Below are positions 1 through 7,734 of a stretch of DNA of 45,236 nt, piece by piece. The stretch spans positions 1-45,236 of the forward strand of contig DKBH01000107.1 in the NCBI GenBank assembly GCA_002451165.1, in the 5' to 3' direction. The notes under the pieces are model-generated. The model was not told where the DNA came from. It saw only the letters and a program-made list of their open reading frames with translations, and ran no database searches. The position numbers and the translations under genes are program-made. Numbering within the stretch: the stretch's first letter is position 1; every line of letters starts with the position of its first letter. Source of the stretch: Nitrospiraceae bacterium UBA6905 (GTDB lineage Bacteria; Nitrospirota; Thermodesulfovibrionia; Thermodesulfovibrionales; UBA6898).

Positions 1-325
1 AAACCATGTCCATGCCTACGTGGATCTCGGGGATGTTTGATTTTGACAACCAGGACATAATGTGCTAAGAGTTAAATAAGCAGCAATATTCCCGACAAAG
101 CCAACCCATTCGTGAGATTGAGGCGGAAAAAGATGGGCCTTTGCATATAAGATGGCCGAGTTGTTGAAAGAAGCAATGTGGGTACGTGCAGCTTATGTAC
201 GGGTATGATCTTGCTTACACAGAGGGCGGGAAGGAGTGGAAAAATTAAGAATAAGAGATCCTGTGTCCTAGGATCATGCAGTCTTTCTCTAAGGGGAGCA
301 CCGAACTCATAAAGGAGGAAATATC
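1..325. other. Leading non-coding stretch
   Basis: No gene can be supported here. Positions 2-40 can be read as the last 12 codons of an upstream gene (ending HAYVDLGDV then TGA), but the stretch is too short to judge. A strong ribosome binding site, AAAGGAGG at 311-318, belongs to the gene starting at 326. Confidence 0.4.
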
Positions 326-850
326 ATGAAAAAGTCTATGCTTGTCATTCTGACCATGATCCTGTCAGTCAGCACGTTTCTCTTTGCTGGGGCGATATCG
401 ACGGCTCACGCCGACGGATCGAAGGTTCTCGATTTTAATACCATGATCGGCGTGCCACGACCCTTCACCGGTGCGGTCAATGCGATCCGCGGGGTACCGG
501 GCGGCGGTTTGCCCTGGGTCATCGAGTTTGGCAAAGGGAAACTCAGCCCGGATGGCGATGTAAATGTGCTGGTCAGAGGATTAGTGTTCGATCCCAGCGA
601 TCCGGAGGTGATCGCTCGAGGCCTGGGTGGCATAAATACCGTACCGAGCTTCAAGGTCGTGGTGAGCTGCCTGAGCAAGGATACTGCTGGCGCGGCAATC
701 ATTGTCAACGTTTCGACCGGTCTTTTCCCGGCTGATATCGGAGGGAATGCGCATATCAAGGATTCCGTTGCTTTGCCCTTCCCGTGCATTGCGCCGATTC
801 TTTTCGTGACAAACCCGGGCGGGGCCTGGTTCGCTGCGACCGGATTCTAA
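326..850 (+). CDS. Secreted protein of unknown function
   Basis: A 174-residue protein with a clear Sec signal peptide: lysines at 2-3, a hydrophobic core up to about residue 24, and a likely cleavage after the AHA around residue 29. The mature part is rich in glycine, proline and valine and has two cysteines (in VSCLS and FPCIAPI) that could form a disulfide once exported. I read it as a small all-beta exported protein, but assign no function; similar-looking secreted proteins occur in soil and sediment bacteria. AAAGGAGG lies 7 bases before the ATG and fixes the start. It is a single-gene unit followed by a hairpin terminator. Confidence 0.85.
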   Translation: MKKSMLVILTMILSVSTFLFAGAISTAHADGSKVLDFNTMIGVPRPFTGAVNAIRGVPGGGLPWVIEFGKGKLSPDGDVNVLVRGLVFDPSDPEVIARGLGGINTVPSFKVVVSCLSKDTAGAAIIVNVSTGLFPADIGGNAHIKDSVALPFPCIAPILFVTNPGGAWFAATGF

Positions 851-874
851 ATGTACCTTACTGTTTGCTGATAT

Positions 875-902
875 GGACGGGTGGAAATTTTTCCACTCGT
901 CC
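875..902 (+). terminator. Hairpin terminator after the secreted protein gene
   Basis: A 12-bp stem (875-886 with 891-902, one G-T wobble) and a 4-base loop, starting 24 bases after the stop codon. It is followed by TGTTTG, a weak T tract. Probably an intrinsic terminator of the gene ending at 850. Confidence 0.6.
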
Positions 903-996
903 TGTTTGAGAGCGCCTGAGTCCAGCCGTGCCCATTGCTCTGCCTCAAGAAATTCGCCACGCAGTCAGTGTCGGGAATAAGAATTCACCGTTGCTA

Positions 997-1026
997 TTGA
1001 CAGTAATTTCTGCTCCTTACTAAACT
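997..1026 (+). promoter_or_regulatory. Sigma-70-type promoter for the cytochrome P460-like gene
   Basis: A perfect -35 box TTGACA at 997-1002 and a -10 box TAAACT at 1021-1026, 18 bases apart. The predicted start near 1033 leaves a leader of about 54 bases before the ATG at 1087. Confidence 0.5.
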
Positions 1027-1086
1027 AAACATAGCTGAACATCAGCTGTCGATCAGCAACAAAATCATCTACAGGAGGAAACACCC

Positions 1087-1626
1087 ATGTATCTTCAGAA
1101 ATCCGGCATCATCGCACTCGTTCTTGCTATTGTATTGGCGGCAGCGCCTTTTGCCCTGGCTGATAAAGACGGCGTCGCCTATCCGGAAGGTTTTCGGACC
1201 TTCACCCACGTCACCACCGGCATCGTGACGCCGGGATTCATCTTCAATGGCGTAGACCTTGGCTCCCTCGTTCCCGGCCTGCACAACATCTATGCCAACA
1301 AGAAGGCGATGAGGAGCTATTACGAACTCGCTGCGGGGAGTACGAGTACTATTTTCAAGGACGGCGCGGTCATCGCCTTCGACCTCTGGCAGCCGGGGAC
1401 GCTGGCGACCGGCACGGGCAGCTTCACCTTCCAGCAAACGCGCATCGCCGTGGCGGTGATGGAGAAGGACCGGAAGAAATATGCAGCGACTGGCGGTTGG
1501 GGTTTCCAGGTCTTCGATCCGGCAACAAAGACGCCGCAACTAAACGCCGCTCAGCAGGCTGAGTGTTTCGCATGCCACAGCATCACGCCTGATACCGATT
1601 TCGTCTTCAGCAAGTTCTCTGACTGA
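1087..1626 (+). CDS. Cytochrome P460-family c-type heme protein
   Basis: A 179-residue exported protein. A signal peptide covers about residues 1-25 (cleavage after ALA), and a single c-type heme motif CFACH lies at 160-164, close to the C-terminus. The order of motifs fits the cytochrome P460 family: YPEGFRTFTHV near the mature N-terminus, GLHNIYANKKA mid-protein, KDGAVIAFD, then TGGWGFQVFD shortly before the heme site and DFVFSKF after it. Family members bind one heme in the periplasm; characterised ones oxidise hydroxylamine or bind NO, others have no known role. The family heme-lysine crosslink cannot be assigned from sequence alone. AGGAGG about 9 bases before the ATG sets the start. It converges with the DUF2892 gene across a shared hairpin. 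Confidence 0.88.
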   Translation: MYLQKSGIIALVLAIVLAAAPFALADKDGVAYPEGFRTFTHVTTGIVTPGFIFNGVDLGSLVPGLHNIYANKKAMRSYYELAAGSTSTIFKDGAVIAFDLWQPGTLATGTGSFTFQQTRIAVAVMEKDRKKYAATGGWGFQVFDPATKTPQLNAAQQAECFACHSITPDTDFVFSKFSD

Positions 1627-1639
1627 ACCGTAACATCGG

Positions 1640-1674
1640 GCAAGAAGCCGCCGGGTAATCCGGCGGCTTCTTGC
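1640..1674. terminator. Strong hairpin between convergent genes
   Basis: A perfect 15-bp inverted repeat (1640-1654 and 1660-1674) around a 5-base loop, 13 bases after the P460-like stop codon and 61 bases beyond the end of the minus-strand DUF2892 gene. T tracts are poor on both sides. It probably acts as a shared bidirectional terminator. Confidence 0.65.
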
Positions 1675-1735
1675 GTTACGTCACGCCAGATTCGGACTTA
1701 CACTGTTCGAAGGGTAAAGCTTTGACTTCTACGCT

Positions 1736-1936
1736 TTATGACTTGTGGGTGCTAAACCCGAGCACCGCCCACAGCGGTCAAAAACCCGTAAATGCCGTAA
1801 TGAGCGCAATGGCCGCCACGACAAATGTACCGACCCTCAACCCCGTGCTCATCTGCACAAAAAAACCAACTAAAAGCAAGATAAGCCCGATAATCAATCT
1901 CAATGTTTTGTCGATACCCCCTACGTTCTTCTTCAT
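1736..1936 (-). CDS. DUF2892 small membrane protein with in-frame TGA (candidate selenocysteine)
   Basis: The minus-strand frame starts at ATG 1936, with AGGAGGG 7 bases upstream (plus coordinates 1944-1950). It gives 66 residues if the TGA at codon 53 (1778-1780) is read through, and ends with TAA at 1736-1738. The N-terminus (KKNVGGIDKTLRLIIGL), two hydrophobic helices and the end (GF-x-PLWAVLGFSTHKS) match DUF2892 (YgaP transmembrane-like). In that family the position before PL(Y/W) is normally cysteine; here it is TGA. The frame and the family motif stay intact after the TGA. A hairpin with a 7-base G-containing loop starts within 20 bases of it. Selenocysteine insertion is an inference; the alternative is a nonsense mutation (TGC or TGT to TGA) that removes the last 14 residues. 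No selenocysteine machinery lies in the window. Confidence 0.7.
1742..1774 (-). promoter_or_regulatory. SECIS-like hairpin after the DUF2892 TGA
   Basis: On the minus strand a stem GGTGCT/AGCACC (1761-1766 with 1748-1753) closes a 7-base loop CGGGTTT (1754-1760). Lower pairs (GTGG with CCAC) extend it in an alternative register with a small internal bulge. The first loop guanine is 19 bases after the TGA. Bacterial SECIS elements are hairpins just downstream of UGA with a loop guanine roughly 16-37 bases away, so position and loop fit. The single bulged U of the E. coli fdhF element is not seen. Confidence 0.4.
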
Positions 1937-1987
1937 GATATAGCCCTCCTATAGATGCAGCTTTCGCCTCTCCTGTCTCTTTACTTA

Positions 1988-2016
1988 TATAGTAGCAAAT
2001 AAGATTATTTTTACAA
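1988..2016 (-). promoter_or_regulatory. Weak promoter candidate for the DUF2892 gene
   Basis: On the minus strand TTGTAA (2011-2016) lies 17 bases from ACTATA (1988-1993), about 50 bases upstream of the DUF2892 start. The boxes are imperfect and the surroundings A/T-rich. Confidence 0.25.
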
Positions 2017-2027
2017 TCGTATCGCAT

Positions 2028-2650
2028 TTCTGTCTACAATTTGCAGTGACGAGGCTTGTTCTTTCCTCAATGGCTGTTGCATATGCGGTTCGATAATGCC
2101 TTCCTATACCTCTCCCCAGTTGCAGTATCTGATACCTGAGGCTTTCATGTCATACAACTCAAAATATTGGAATCATTGCTGATGCGATATTATTCTGCAA
2201 CCTGACACGTCACAGGAGGATGGGAGAAGAATTGAGCGAGCTCATGGCCGAAACTGATATAGTAGCAACTTGCACTTGATACAGCACCGCCATCTTTCGG
2301 CAAGTACTCACAAGCTGAAGACTGGTACAACGAACTTTAGTGCGAGACTTCCGTCCTGTTCTTCTGCCAGTTTCAAGAATCCATAACTGTTGACTTCATG
2401 TCGTTATCCACAAATGAGTGAATCAGAAGATCAAAGCTCATTTCTTCCTCCGACACGTTCCAACCTTGTGCGGAGAGCGTCTCATTCTATTGGAAACAGT
2501 TGTCAGTCAACCTCGACAGCCATAGTTACGTGACCATCGCTAAAGTCTTCCCCCTGTGAGTTTCCTTGCCCAGCATGGCGTCTATAGGCTATGCTAAGAG
2601 CATGTTTCCATAAAGCTATGCGTCTGCATACTTCATGAGTTGAGGCCGTC
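2028..2650. other. Intergenic stretch without recognisable content
   Basis: About 620 bases without an open frame of note, tRNA-like fold or strong inverted repeat. It may hold decayed sequence or the leader of the radical SAM gene; I see nothing specific. Confidence 0.4.
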
Positions 2651-4129
2651 ATGAAAATAGCATTTGTTGTTCCCAGGAATTTCTCTGAAAAAGAAAAGAG
2701 CTATTACGATTACAAATTCTTTTCCAAATTCTTGCTCTCAAGAAAATATTACTCTTACATGCTTGCAATACCTACCCTGGTTTCTTTAACGCCTCAAGGA
2801 CATACTCAGAGGGTATTCGACGAAAATATAGAAGATATTGATTACGGATGGAACCCTGACCTGGTCGGCATTAGCGTCAGGACAATGCACGCCAATAGGG
2901 CCTATGAGATATCGGAAACTTTTCGGAAGGCTGGCGGCAAGACGGTGCTGGGCGGAATACACCCTTCCATGTGCCCGGAAGAGGCGACGCTCCATTGCGA
3001 CGCCGTCGTAATAGGCGAAGCCGAGAGCGTCTGGCCGAAACTCGTCAGAGACGCCCAACGCGGCGTTTTAGAGCGGACTTATTGGGCTGGAGAGCTTGCA
3101 GATTTAGCTGTCGCTCAACCCCCGGACAGGTTATTACTCGATAGCACGAAATATATTAATGATTTCGTGCAAACTACGAAAGGCTGTCCCTTTCACTGCG
3201 AATTCTGTTCCGTTCACGCCTTCGACGGACAGACGATCAGGCATAAACCGGTCGAAAGAGTCATAGAGGAAATAACTTCTCTGAACCTCGCAGGCAGACA
3301 ATATAAGAGCAAAGGGAAAGCGATATTTTTTGCCGATGATAATATCATCGCGGACATACCTTATGCCCGCAAGTTATTTGGAGCATTGAAACCGCTTAAC
3401 ATTAAATGGGGTTGTCAGGCATCAATCAATCTTTCCCGGCATGAGGACCTGATGACGCTGATGAAGGAGGCCGGCTGCGGCTCTGTTTTTGTCGGCTTTG
3501 AATCCGTTTCAGAAAAGAATTTGTCGGCGATGACTAAGAACGTTAATATGAAGCACAACTATTTGGAAGCGATTGATAGGATGCATTCGCACGGCCTGTT
3601 GGTTCTCGGCTCATTTATCGTCGGTTACGACTTCGATACGCCAGACTCCTTTGATGAATTGATCGCCTTTATCGATGAGGCCCATATATTGGAGCCTATA
3701 ATTAACATTCTCACCCCGTTTCCGGGGACCAAGCTCTTTAAGCGACTTGAAAAGGCAGGGCGCATCATTCACAAAGACTGGAGCAAGTATGACACACGAC
3801 ATGTCGTCTTCAGGCCGACCAATTTGACTCCCGAGGAGCTCCTGGCAGGATTCGCAAAGGTGAACAAGAGCATCTACTCATTTGAATCGATCTATCGGAA
3901 GCTCAGATATTTCGGAGATATGGGCTTCTGGATTCATCAGAATGAGGCTGATCCGATAAAGCTCCGCTACCGCTTACTTTTTGCGCTCCGCATGGCCAGC
4001 CTGCTTTTTTCTCTCAATTGGAAACGATCTGTTTTCATCATCAAAGTACTGCCCAAGATCTTCAGCAAGCGTTACAGAATTACGAAAATCCTGCAAATGC
4101 TTGCGTATAATGATTACGCGTATTCGTAA
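2651..4129 (+). CDS. B12-binding-type radical SAM protein
   Basis: A 492-residue protein. Residues about 60-135 look like the cobalamin-binding-like Rossmann domain of this superfamily (DLVGIS at 70-75, GGIHPS at 101-106, VVIGEAE about 119-125), though the DxHxxG cobalamin-ligand motif is not seen. The radical SAM core follows, with C179, C183 and C186 in the CxxxCxxC motif that holds the 4Fe-4S cluster and binds S-adenosylmethionine. FFADDNI and GFESVSEKNL are typical of the barrel. The C-terminal about 120 residues resemble the DUF4070-type tail of some members. The ribosome binding site is weak. Base composition is more A/T-rich than the metabolic genes further on, which suggests transfer. 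The substrate cannot be predicted; no partner biosynthesis genes are adjacent. Confidence 0.88.
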   Translation: MKIAFVVPRNFSEKEKSYYDYKFFSKFLLSRKYYSYMLAIPTLVSLTPQGHTQRVFDENIEDIDYGWNPDLVGISVRTMHANRAYEISETFRKAGGKTVLGGIHPSMCPEEATLHCDAVVIGEAESVWPKLVRDAQRGVLERTYWAGELADLAVAQPPDRLLLDSTKYINDFVQTTKGCPFHCEFCSVHAFDGQTIRHKPVERVIEEITSLNLAGRQYKSKGKAIFFADDNIIADIPYARKLFGALKPLNIKWGCQASINLSRHEDLMTLMKEAGCGSVFVGFESVSEKNLSAMTKNVNMKHNYLEAIDRMHSHGLLVLGSFIVGYDFDTPDSFDELIAFIDEAHILEPIINILTPFPGTKLFKRLEKAGRIIHKDWSKYDTRHVVFRPTNLTPEELLAGFAKVNKSIYSFESIYRKLRYFGDMGFWIHQNEADPIKLRYRLLFALRMASLLFSLNWKRSVFIIKVLPKIFSKRYRITKILQMLAYNDYAYS

Positions 4130-4190
4130 GATATGTAATAGTTCAGCTATATCAGGCACATCGGTGTACAGACGGAATTGATTAGATAAG

Positions 4191-4808
4191 ATGAAACGAC
4201 AAGGATCAATTTGGCTAATACCTTTAACTGCCCTGCTTATTGTTGGTGTAAATGCATGGGCAGCGGATGAAAGTAAATGGCCATTTTGTGTTGGTGGTGT
4301 AGCTTTTGATGTACCCCAAAATATGATAGGTACCAGCGCAGTTAGCTACGCAGAGGGCGCCGTGGAGCAATTGGCCGCCATTGAGCGGATGGACAGTTCA
4401 TCATTTAAGGCTAACCTTTATTACGGACCGGCAAGCTCATCACCTTATGTGCCTCCGGAGAACATACCATCAACAAAGATCGATCTTGGCAGCATGGTTG
4501 CAAGTATGAGTTGTATTACTTCACCAGATGGACTGAAATCCTGTCATATTGCCTATGATATCGCGGATAACAGCGAAAAGATCATAGTGTTTTCCTATAG
4601 TGATCTTTCATGGGATGACAGCATGATTGCTGACAGCATATGGAAATCTGCTCATTTAGACGAAGACTGCAAAAACCAAGCAATAGATGAGGCGATCCTT
4701 CTTCATGAACTGCACTCTCAAAAGCCCATCACGCCCACTGTTTCTTACCCTTGTAAATCGTCAGTAACCATTTCCCTATGTTTTGTCAGGACGTCTTTTA
4801 GTCCGTAA
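4191..4808 (+). CDS. Exported protein of unknown function
   Basis: A 205-residue protein with an N-terminal signal peptide (basic MKR, hydrophobic core to about residue 24, cleavage likely after AWA). The mature part has no motif I recognise. Six cysteines are scattered in it (FCVGG, MSCIT, SCHIA, DCKNQ, YPCKS, LCFVR), which could pair after export. The last about 30 residues (from TPTVSYP) read less like the rest and may result from a frame change near the 3' end. No Shine-Dalgarno is visible; the sequence just before the ATG (TTAGATAAG) looks more like a -10 box. It sits in the A/T-rich stretch with its neighbours. Confidence 0.6.
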   Translation: MKRQGSIWLIPLTALLIVGVNAWAADESKWPFCVGGVAFDVPQNMIGTSAVSYAEGAVEQLAAIERMDSSSFKANLYYGPASSSPYVPPENIPSTKIDLGSMVASMSCITSPDGLKSCHIAYDIADNSEKIIVFSYSDLSWDDSMIADSIWKSAHLDEDCKNQAIDEAILLHELHSQKPITPTVSYPCKSSVTISLCFVRTSFSP

Positions 4809-4923
4809 TATCAGTAAATACGATTGACCAAACTTTCTTCTTCACAAGATGAAAAGGCTATGCTATCATGCCACGAATGGGGTCGGGAAAAAGCAGCATG
4901 GTATAGTAATTGTTATATAAAAG

Positions 4924-5190
4924 ATGAAAACAAAAAAAGCTTATAAACTTGCTCAGGTCGTCGTTAAGACAGTTATCGATGATTGGAACCAATACGCGTT
5001 ACGTAATGGCGGAGCTCCTGACGATGATTTCGCTTCAGAAATAAGTAAGATCATTTCGCGTTTACCACGAATAAAGATCGAAACTGATGCAAGAAATGCA
5101 ATCTCTGAGGTCATGAGTGAAGCATTTGAACCAGAACAGTTCACGCCTGATAAATGGACCGATGTAGGCAGACATTTAGTCGCTTGTTGA
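4924..5190 (+). CDS. Small hypothetical protein
   Basis: An 88-residue frame with a lysine-rich start (MKTKKAYK) and predicted helical, charged content; not membrane and not secreted. No family is recognised. There is no clear ribosome binding site: TATATAAAAG directly precedes the ATG. It lies in the same A/T-rich stretch as the two genes upstream. It could be a real short gene or a chance frame. Confidence 0.4.
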   Translation: MKTKKAYKLAQVVVKTVIDDWNQYALRNGGAPDDDFASEISKIISRLPRIKIETDARNAISEVMSEAFEPEQFTPDKWTDVGRHLVAC

Positions 5191-5566
5191 AAAGAGGAGC
5201 GACTAATAGAATAAATAGAATGATATATAACGAAGCGCTGCAGTGGATCGGCGTGAAACTGCTACGTCTACCAGGGACTAAGTGGGGACTACGGCAGTAT
5301 CTGAAGATGGACCGCCTTGAGGAACAGACCGGGAATTGGCAGCGTAAGGAGAAAACCAGTTGAAGTCACTAGAACAAATGTGCGAAAGATTCTTGACACT
5401 ATCATCGTAAGTACCGCATGTGGTATGCCAAGTGAAAGTACCTGCAGAATATCAAAAGACACCGTGGAATCCGCCACCAAATACTGAAGAGGCGAAGAAG
5501 AAGATTCATCCCTTTTCCCAAGATACGCCCCGGCCAGAAAATGGCCTTTGCCTTTGAACACCCCTT
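5191..5566. other. Intergenic stretch upstream of the diguanylate cyclase gene
   Basis: About 375 bases without a gene I can support; short frames here do not look coding. A TTGACA hexamer near 5393 has no convincing -10 partner. Confidence 0.35.
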
Positions 5567-6568
5567 ATGCAAGACAGCGATAGGACAACAGAGCAACTAT
5601 TATCTGAATTGGAAACACTGCGCCGGCGAGTGGCTGAATTGGAACGTGAAAACGCGATTTGGCAGACAGAGCCCGATGGGCGAGGCCCAGAGGAGAAGTA
5701 TCGATTTTTACTCAATAACATTGAGGATTCCATCTATTTGGTAGATAGCAAATATTGCTACCTGTTCATGAACAAGGCGCATCTTCGGCGTCTGGGCTTG
5801 CTTGGCGAGCAATTCCTCGGCCAACCTTACAGGAAATATCATTCTCCGCAAGAGACCAAAGAGTTCATCAGGAGGATAGATCAGGCATTGAAAACAGGCG
5901 ATCCCCTTCAGTATGAGCATAAGAGCCACCGCGACGGCAAATATTTCCTCAGAACGTTAAACCCCGTGAAAGACTCTGGCGGACAGACAGTAGCGGTCAC
6001 GATTGTTTCGAAGGATATCTCAGAGATTAAGAGGATGGAGCAAAGTCTCCGCGCGCTTTCATTGACTGATGAACTGACAGGCTTGTACAATCGAAGAGGC
6101 TTTCTAACCCTCGCAGAGCAGCAGTTGAAGACCGCGAAACGCTTACGTTGCGGGATGCTTTTGCTTTCAGCCGACCTCGACAATCTCAAGAAGATCAATG
6201 ATACTGGAGGCCATCAGGAAGGTGACTTCGCCTTGACTCAGGCGGCAGCACTCCTTAAAAGAACTTTTCGTGAACCCGATATCACAGCGCGAATGGGCGG
6301 CGACGAGTTTGTTGTGCTGATGATGGAAACGAGTATGAGAGATTCAAAGACCCTGACTTCGCGCCTCCAGGGGGAACTCGACACGTGGAACGCTCAACGT
6401 GAGCGTCATTACACGTTATCGTTCAGCATCGGAATCGCTTATTGCGCGCCCCCGTTCGACAACAATTCCATCGATAAACTACTCCGTCAGGCGGACCAAT
6501 TAATGTATGAACAAAAAGAAAGGCTGCGGGCAAGGTCGCCCTGGAAAAACTCCCGACAACACCGCTGA
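5567..6568 (+). CDS. PAS-GGDEF diguanylate cyclase
   Basis: A 333-residue soluble protein predicted to make cyclic di-GMP. Residues about 1-35 form a charged heptad-like coiled coil (ELETLRRRVAELEREN), a PAS sensor domain follows at about 45-160, then a GGDEF domain at about 165-325. The catalytic GGDEF motif is intact at 244-248, and the product-inhibition I-site RxxD (REPD, 235-238) lies exactly five residues before it, so feedback inhibition is expected. DELTGLYNRRGF, the usual start of the domain, is present. No transmembrane segment is seen, so the PAS domain senses a cytoplasmic signal or ligand. An in-frame TGA at 5555 limits the start; no strong ribosome binding site is visible. Confidence 0.93.
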   Translation: MQDSDRTTEQLLSELETLRRRVAELERENAIWQTEPDGRGPEEKYRFLLNNIEDSIYLVDSKYCYLFMNKAHLRRLGLLGEQFLGQPYRKYHSPQETKEFIRRIDQALKTGDPLQYEHKSHRDGKYFLRTLNPVKDSGGQTVAVTIVSKDISEIKRMEQSLRALSLTDELTGLYNRRGFLTLAEQQLKTAKRLRCGMLLLSADLDNLKKINDTGGHQEGDFALTQAAALLKRTFREPDITARMGGDEFVVLMMETSMRDSKTLTSRLQGELDTWNAQRERHYTLSFSIGIAYCAPPFDNNSIDKLLRQADQLMYEQKERLRARSPWKNSRQHR

Positions 6569-6818
6569 ATAACCCCTGAACTCAACACCCGTGATATAAT
6601 TTGGGGGCGGGAATGTTAAAAATGCTATGTAATAGAAATGGAAGAGGGCAGAACATTAACTGCGTCCTGTAAGTATGACAGACAAACATGATTCACAGGG
6701 TGCAGCGTACAATTGGAAATCATTAACTAAAAGAGGGGCGGGAAATGCCTTGTCGGCTAACTTTCTGAAAGGCTGTAATAGCCTGAATACAAACCGAATT
6801 ATGCATGGAGGAGAGACG

Positions 6819-7319
6819 ATGATCAAAGGAAGAGCAGTGCTGACGGTTCTGTTGGGTTGTGTCATAGCAATGGCGATAGTTATGTTTGGGATGACCGGAA
6901 TGGCTGATGCGGGCGCAGTGAAGATTTCCTCTGCCGCATTCACAGCGGATGGAGATAGCGCTCAATTCGCCTATGTGAAGCCATTCCTTGCCGGGACGAT
7001 CGTGGCTAACGCTGTTGCTTGCCTTGTTGCTCCCGTGAAGATCCCGGGCACAGCGACGAAGATAACAAAACTGACCGTTTATCTTACGGATGACGGCGCT
7101 GCGGTAAACAGGCCACAGTTCCGACTGACTGGGATGAAGCCTACCGATGGAACTACAACTGACTATGCTACAACTTCTGTTACAACCGGCACATCAGTAG
7201 TGCAAGGCATTTTATTGCCATTACTTGAAAGAAATATAACGAAGGGCCAGAACATCCAGCTCGGCCTCTGCATTGATGCAGGGCAGGTGTTCTATGGCGC
7301 AAAAGTAAATTACCGATAG
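6819..7319 (+). CDS. Secreted protein of unknown function
   Basis: A 166-residue protein started at the ATG at 6819 because GGAGGAG lies at 6807-6812; the open frame extends further upstream without support. The N-terminus is a signal peptide (MIKGRAVL, hydrophobic core, cleavage after ADA around residue 31). The mature part is rich in threonine, valine and alanine with alternating hydrophobic residues, suggesting a beta-sandwich exported protein. Two cysteines, one in NAVACLV and one in GLCIDAG, may pair. No family or function is recognised. It is transcribed alone and followed by a hairpin terminator. Confidence 0.8.
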   Translation: MIKGRAVLTVLLGCVIAMAIVMFGMTGMADAGAVKISSAAFTADGDSAQFAYVKPFLAGTIVANAVACLVAPVKIPGTATKITKLTVYLTDDGAAVNRPQFRLTGMKPTDGTTTDYATTSVTTGTSVVQGILLPLLERNITKGQNIQLGLCIDAGQVFYGAKVNYR

Positions 7320-7341
7320 CTTAGAGATTAGTGACTGGATG

Positions 7342-7376
7342 CCCCTGATGAGAAGTTCAACTACTTCTCTCAGGGG
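7342..7376 (+). terminator. Hairpin terminator
   Basis: CCCCTGA pairs with TCAGGGG and GAGAAG with CTTCTC, giving 13 bp with a single bulged T and an 8-base loop, 22 bases after the stop codon of the secreted protein gene. The downstream sequence is A/T-rich but lacks a pure T tract. Confidence 0.6.
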
Positions 7377-7551
7377 ATAAATACTTATCGAGTTTTACGC
7401 AGGGCTACAACGAAAATCTAATTAACGCAGGTGCACCTTTCTCCGTATAATCACTATCTTTTAAAATAAAAAGCAAGCATCTTGTGTAAATTATCTCTAT
7501 GGGAGGGCTGAATATGAGCCCGCAAATATTCTCGATACGGTCTGTTCTACT

Positions 7552-7592
7552 GACTAATATGCTTTCTTGTTATATTAGTCCGCGGACTAATA
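7552..7592. repeat. Triple GACTAATA palindrome cluster
   Basis: The motif GACTAATA occurs three times in alternating orientation, at 7552-7559, 7573-7580 (inverted) and 7585-7592. The last two form a perfect 20-bp palindrome (7573-7592); the first two form a 9-bp hairpin with an 11-base loop. This is operator-like or the foot of the foldback element that starts 14 bases further on. Confidence 0.6.
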
Positions 7593-7605
7593 AACTACAT
7601 AATAA

Positions 7606-7734
7606 CTGGTTCCCTCCCTCGCTTCGCTCGGGAGGGAATGCGGCGCCGAGCGGCCTGTGCCTATGCCCTCGCTCCGCTCGGGCAGGGAACCAGGCACAGG
7701 AGACGGATGCCCTTCGGGCACCGCTCAGCGCCGC
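7606..7734. repeat. Multi-arm foldback element
   Basis: A G/C-rich non-coding block of nested inverted repeats. An outer stem of 14 positions (7640-7653 with 7721-7734, one mismatch) encloses an 8-bp stem (7654-7661 with 7693-7700) with its own 5-bp hairpin (7664-7668 with 7680-7684), and a second short hairpin (7708-7712 with 7716-7720). A 9-bp hairpin (7610-7618 with 7630-7638) precedes it and competes with a 10-bp long-range pairing (7606-7615 with 7684-7693). A direct repeat CCCTCGCT(T/C)CGCTCGGG sits in two of the loops. Either a REP- or MITE-like mobile repeat or a structured RNA; no transposase is nearby. Confidence 0.65.

Noticed and set aside
1671..1943. Plus-strand 90-codon frame
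   Set aside because: It lies opposite the DUF2892 gene, starts inside the terminator hairpin, has no ribosome binding site and no family features.
6599..6818. Possible cyclic di-GMP riboswitch between the GGDEF gene and the secreted protein gene
   Set aside because: The region has CACAGGG and GGCT-AGCC elements, but the conserved GEMM core and tetraloop-receptor pattern could not be fitted.
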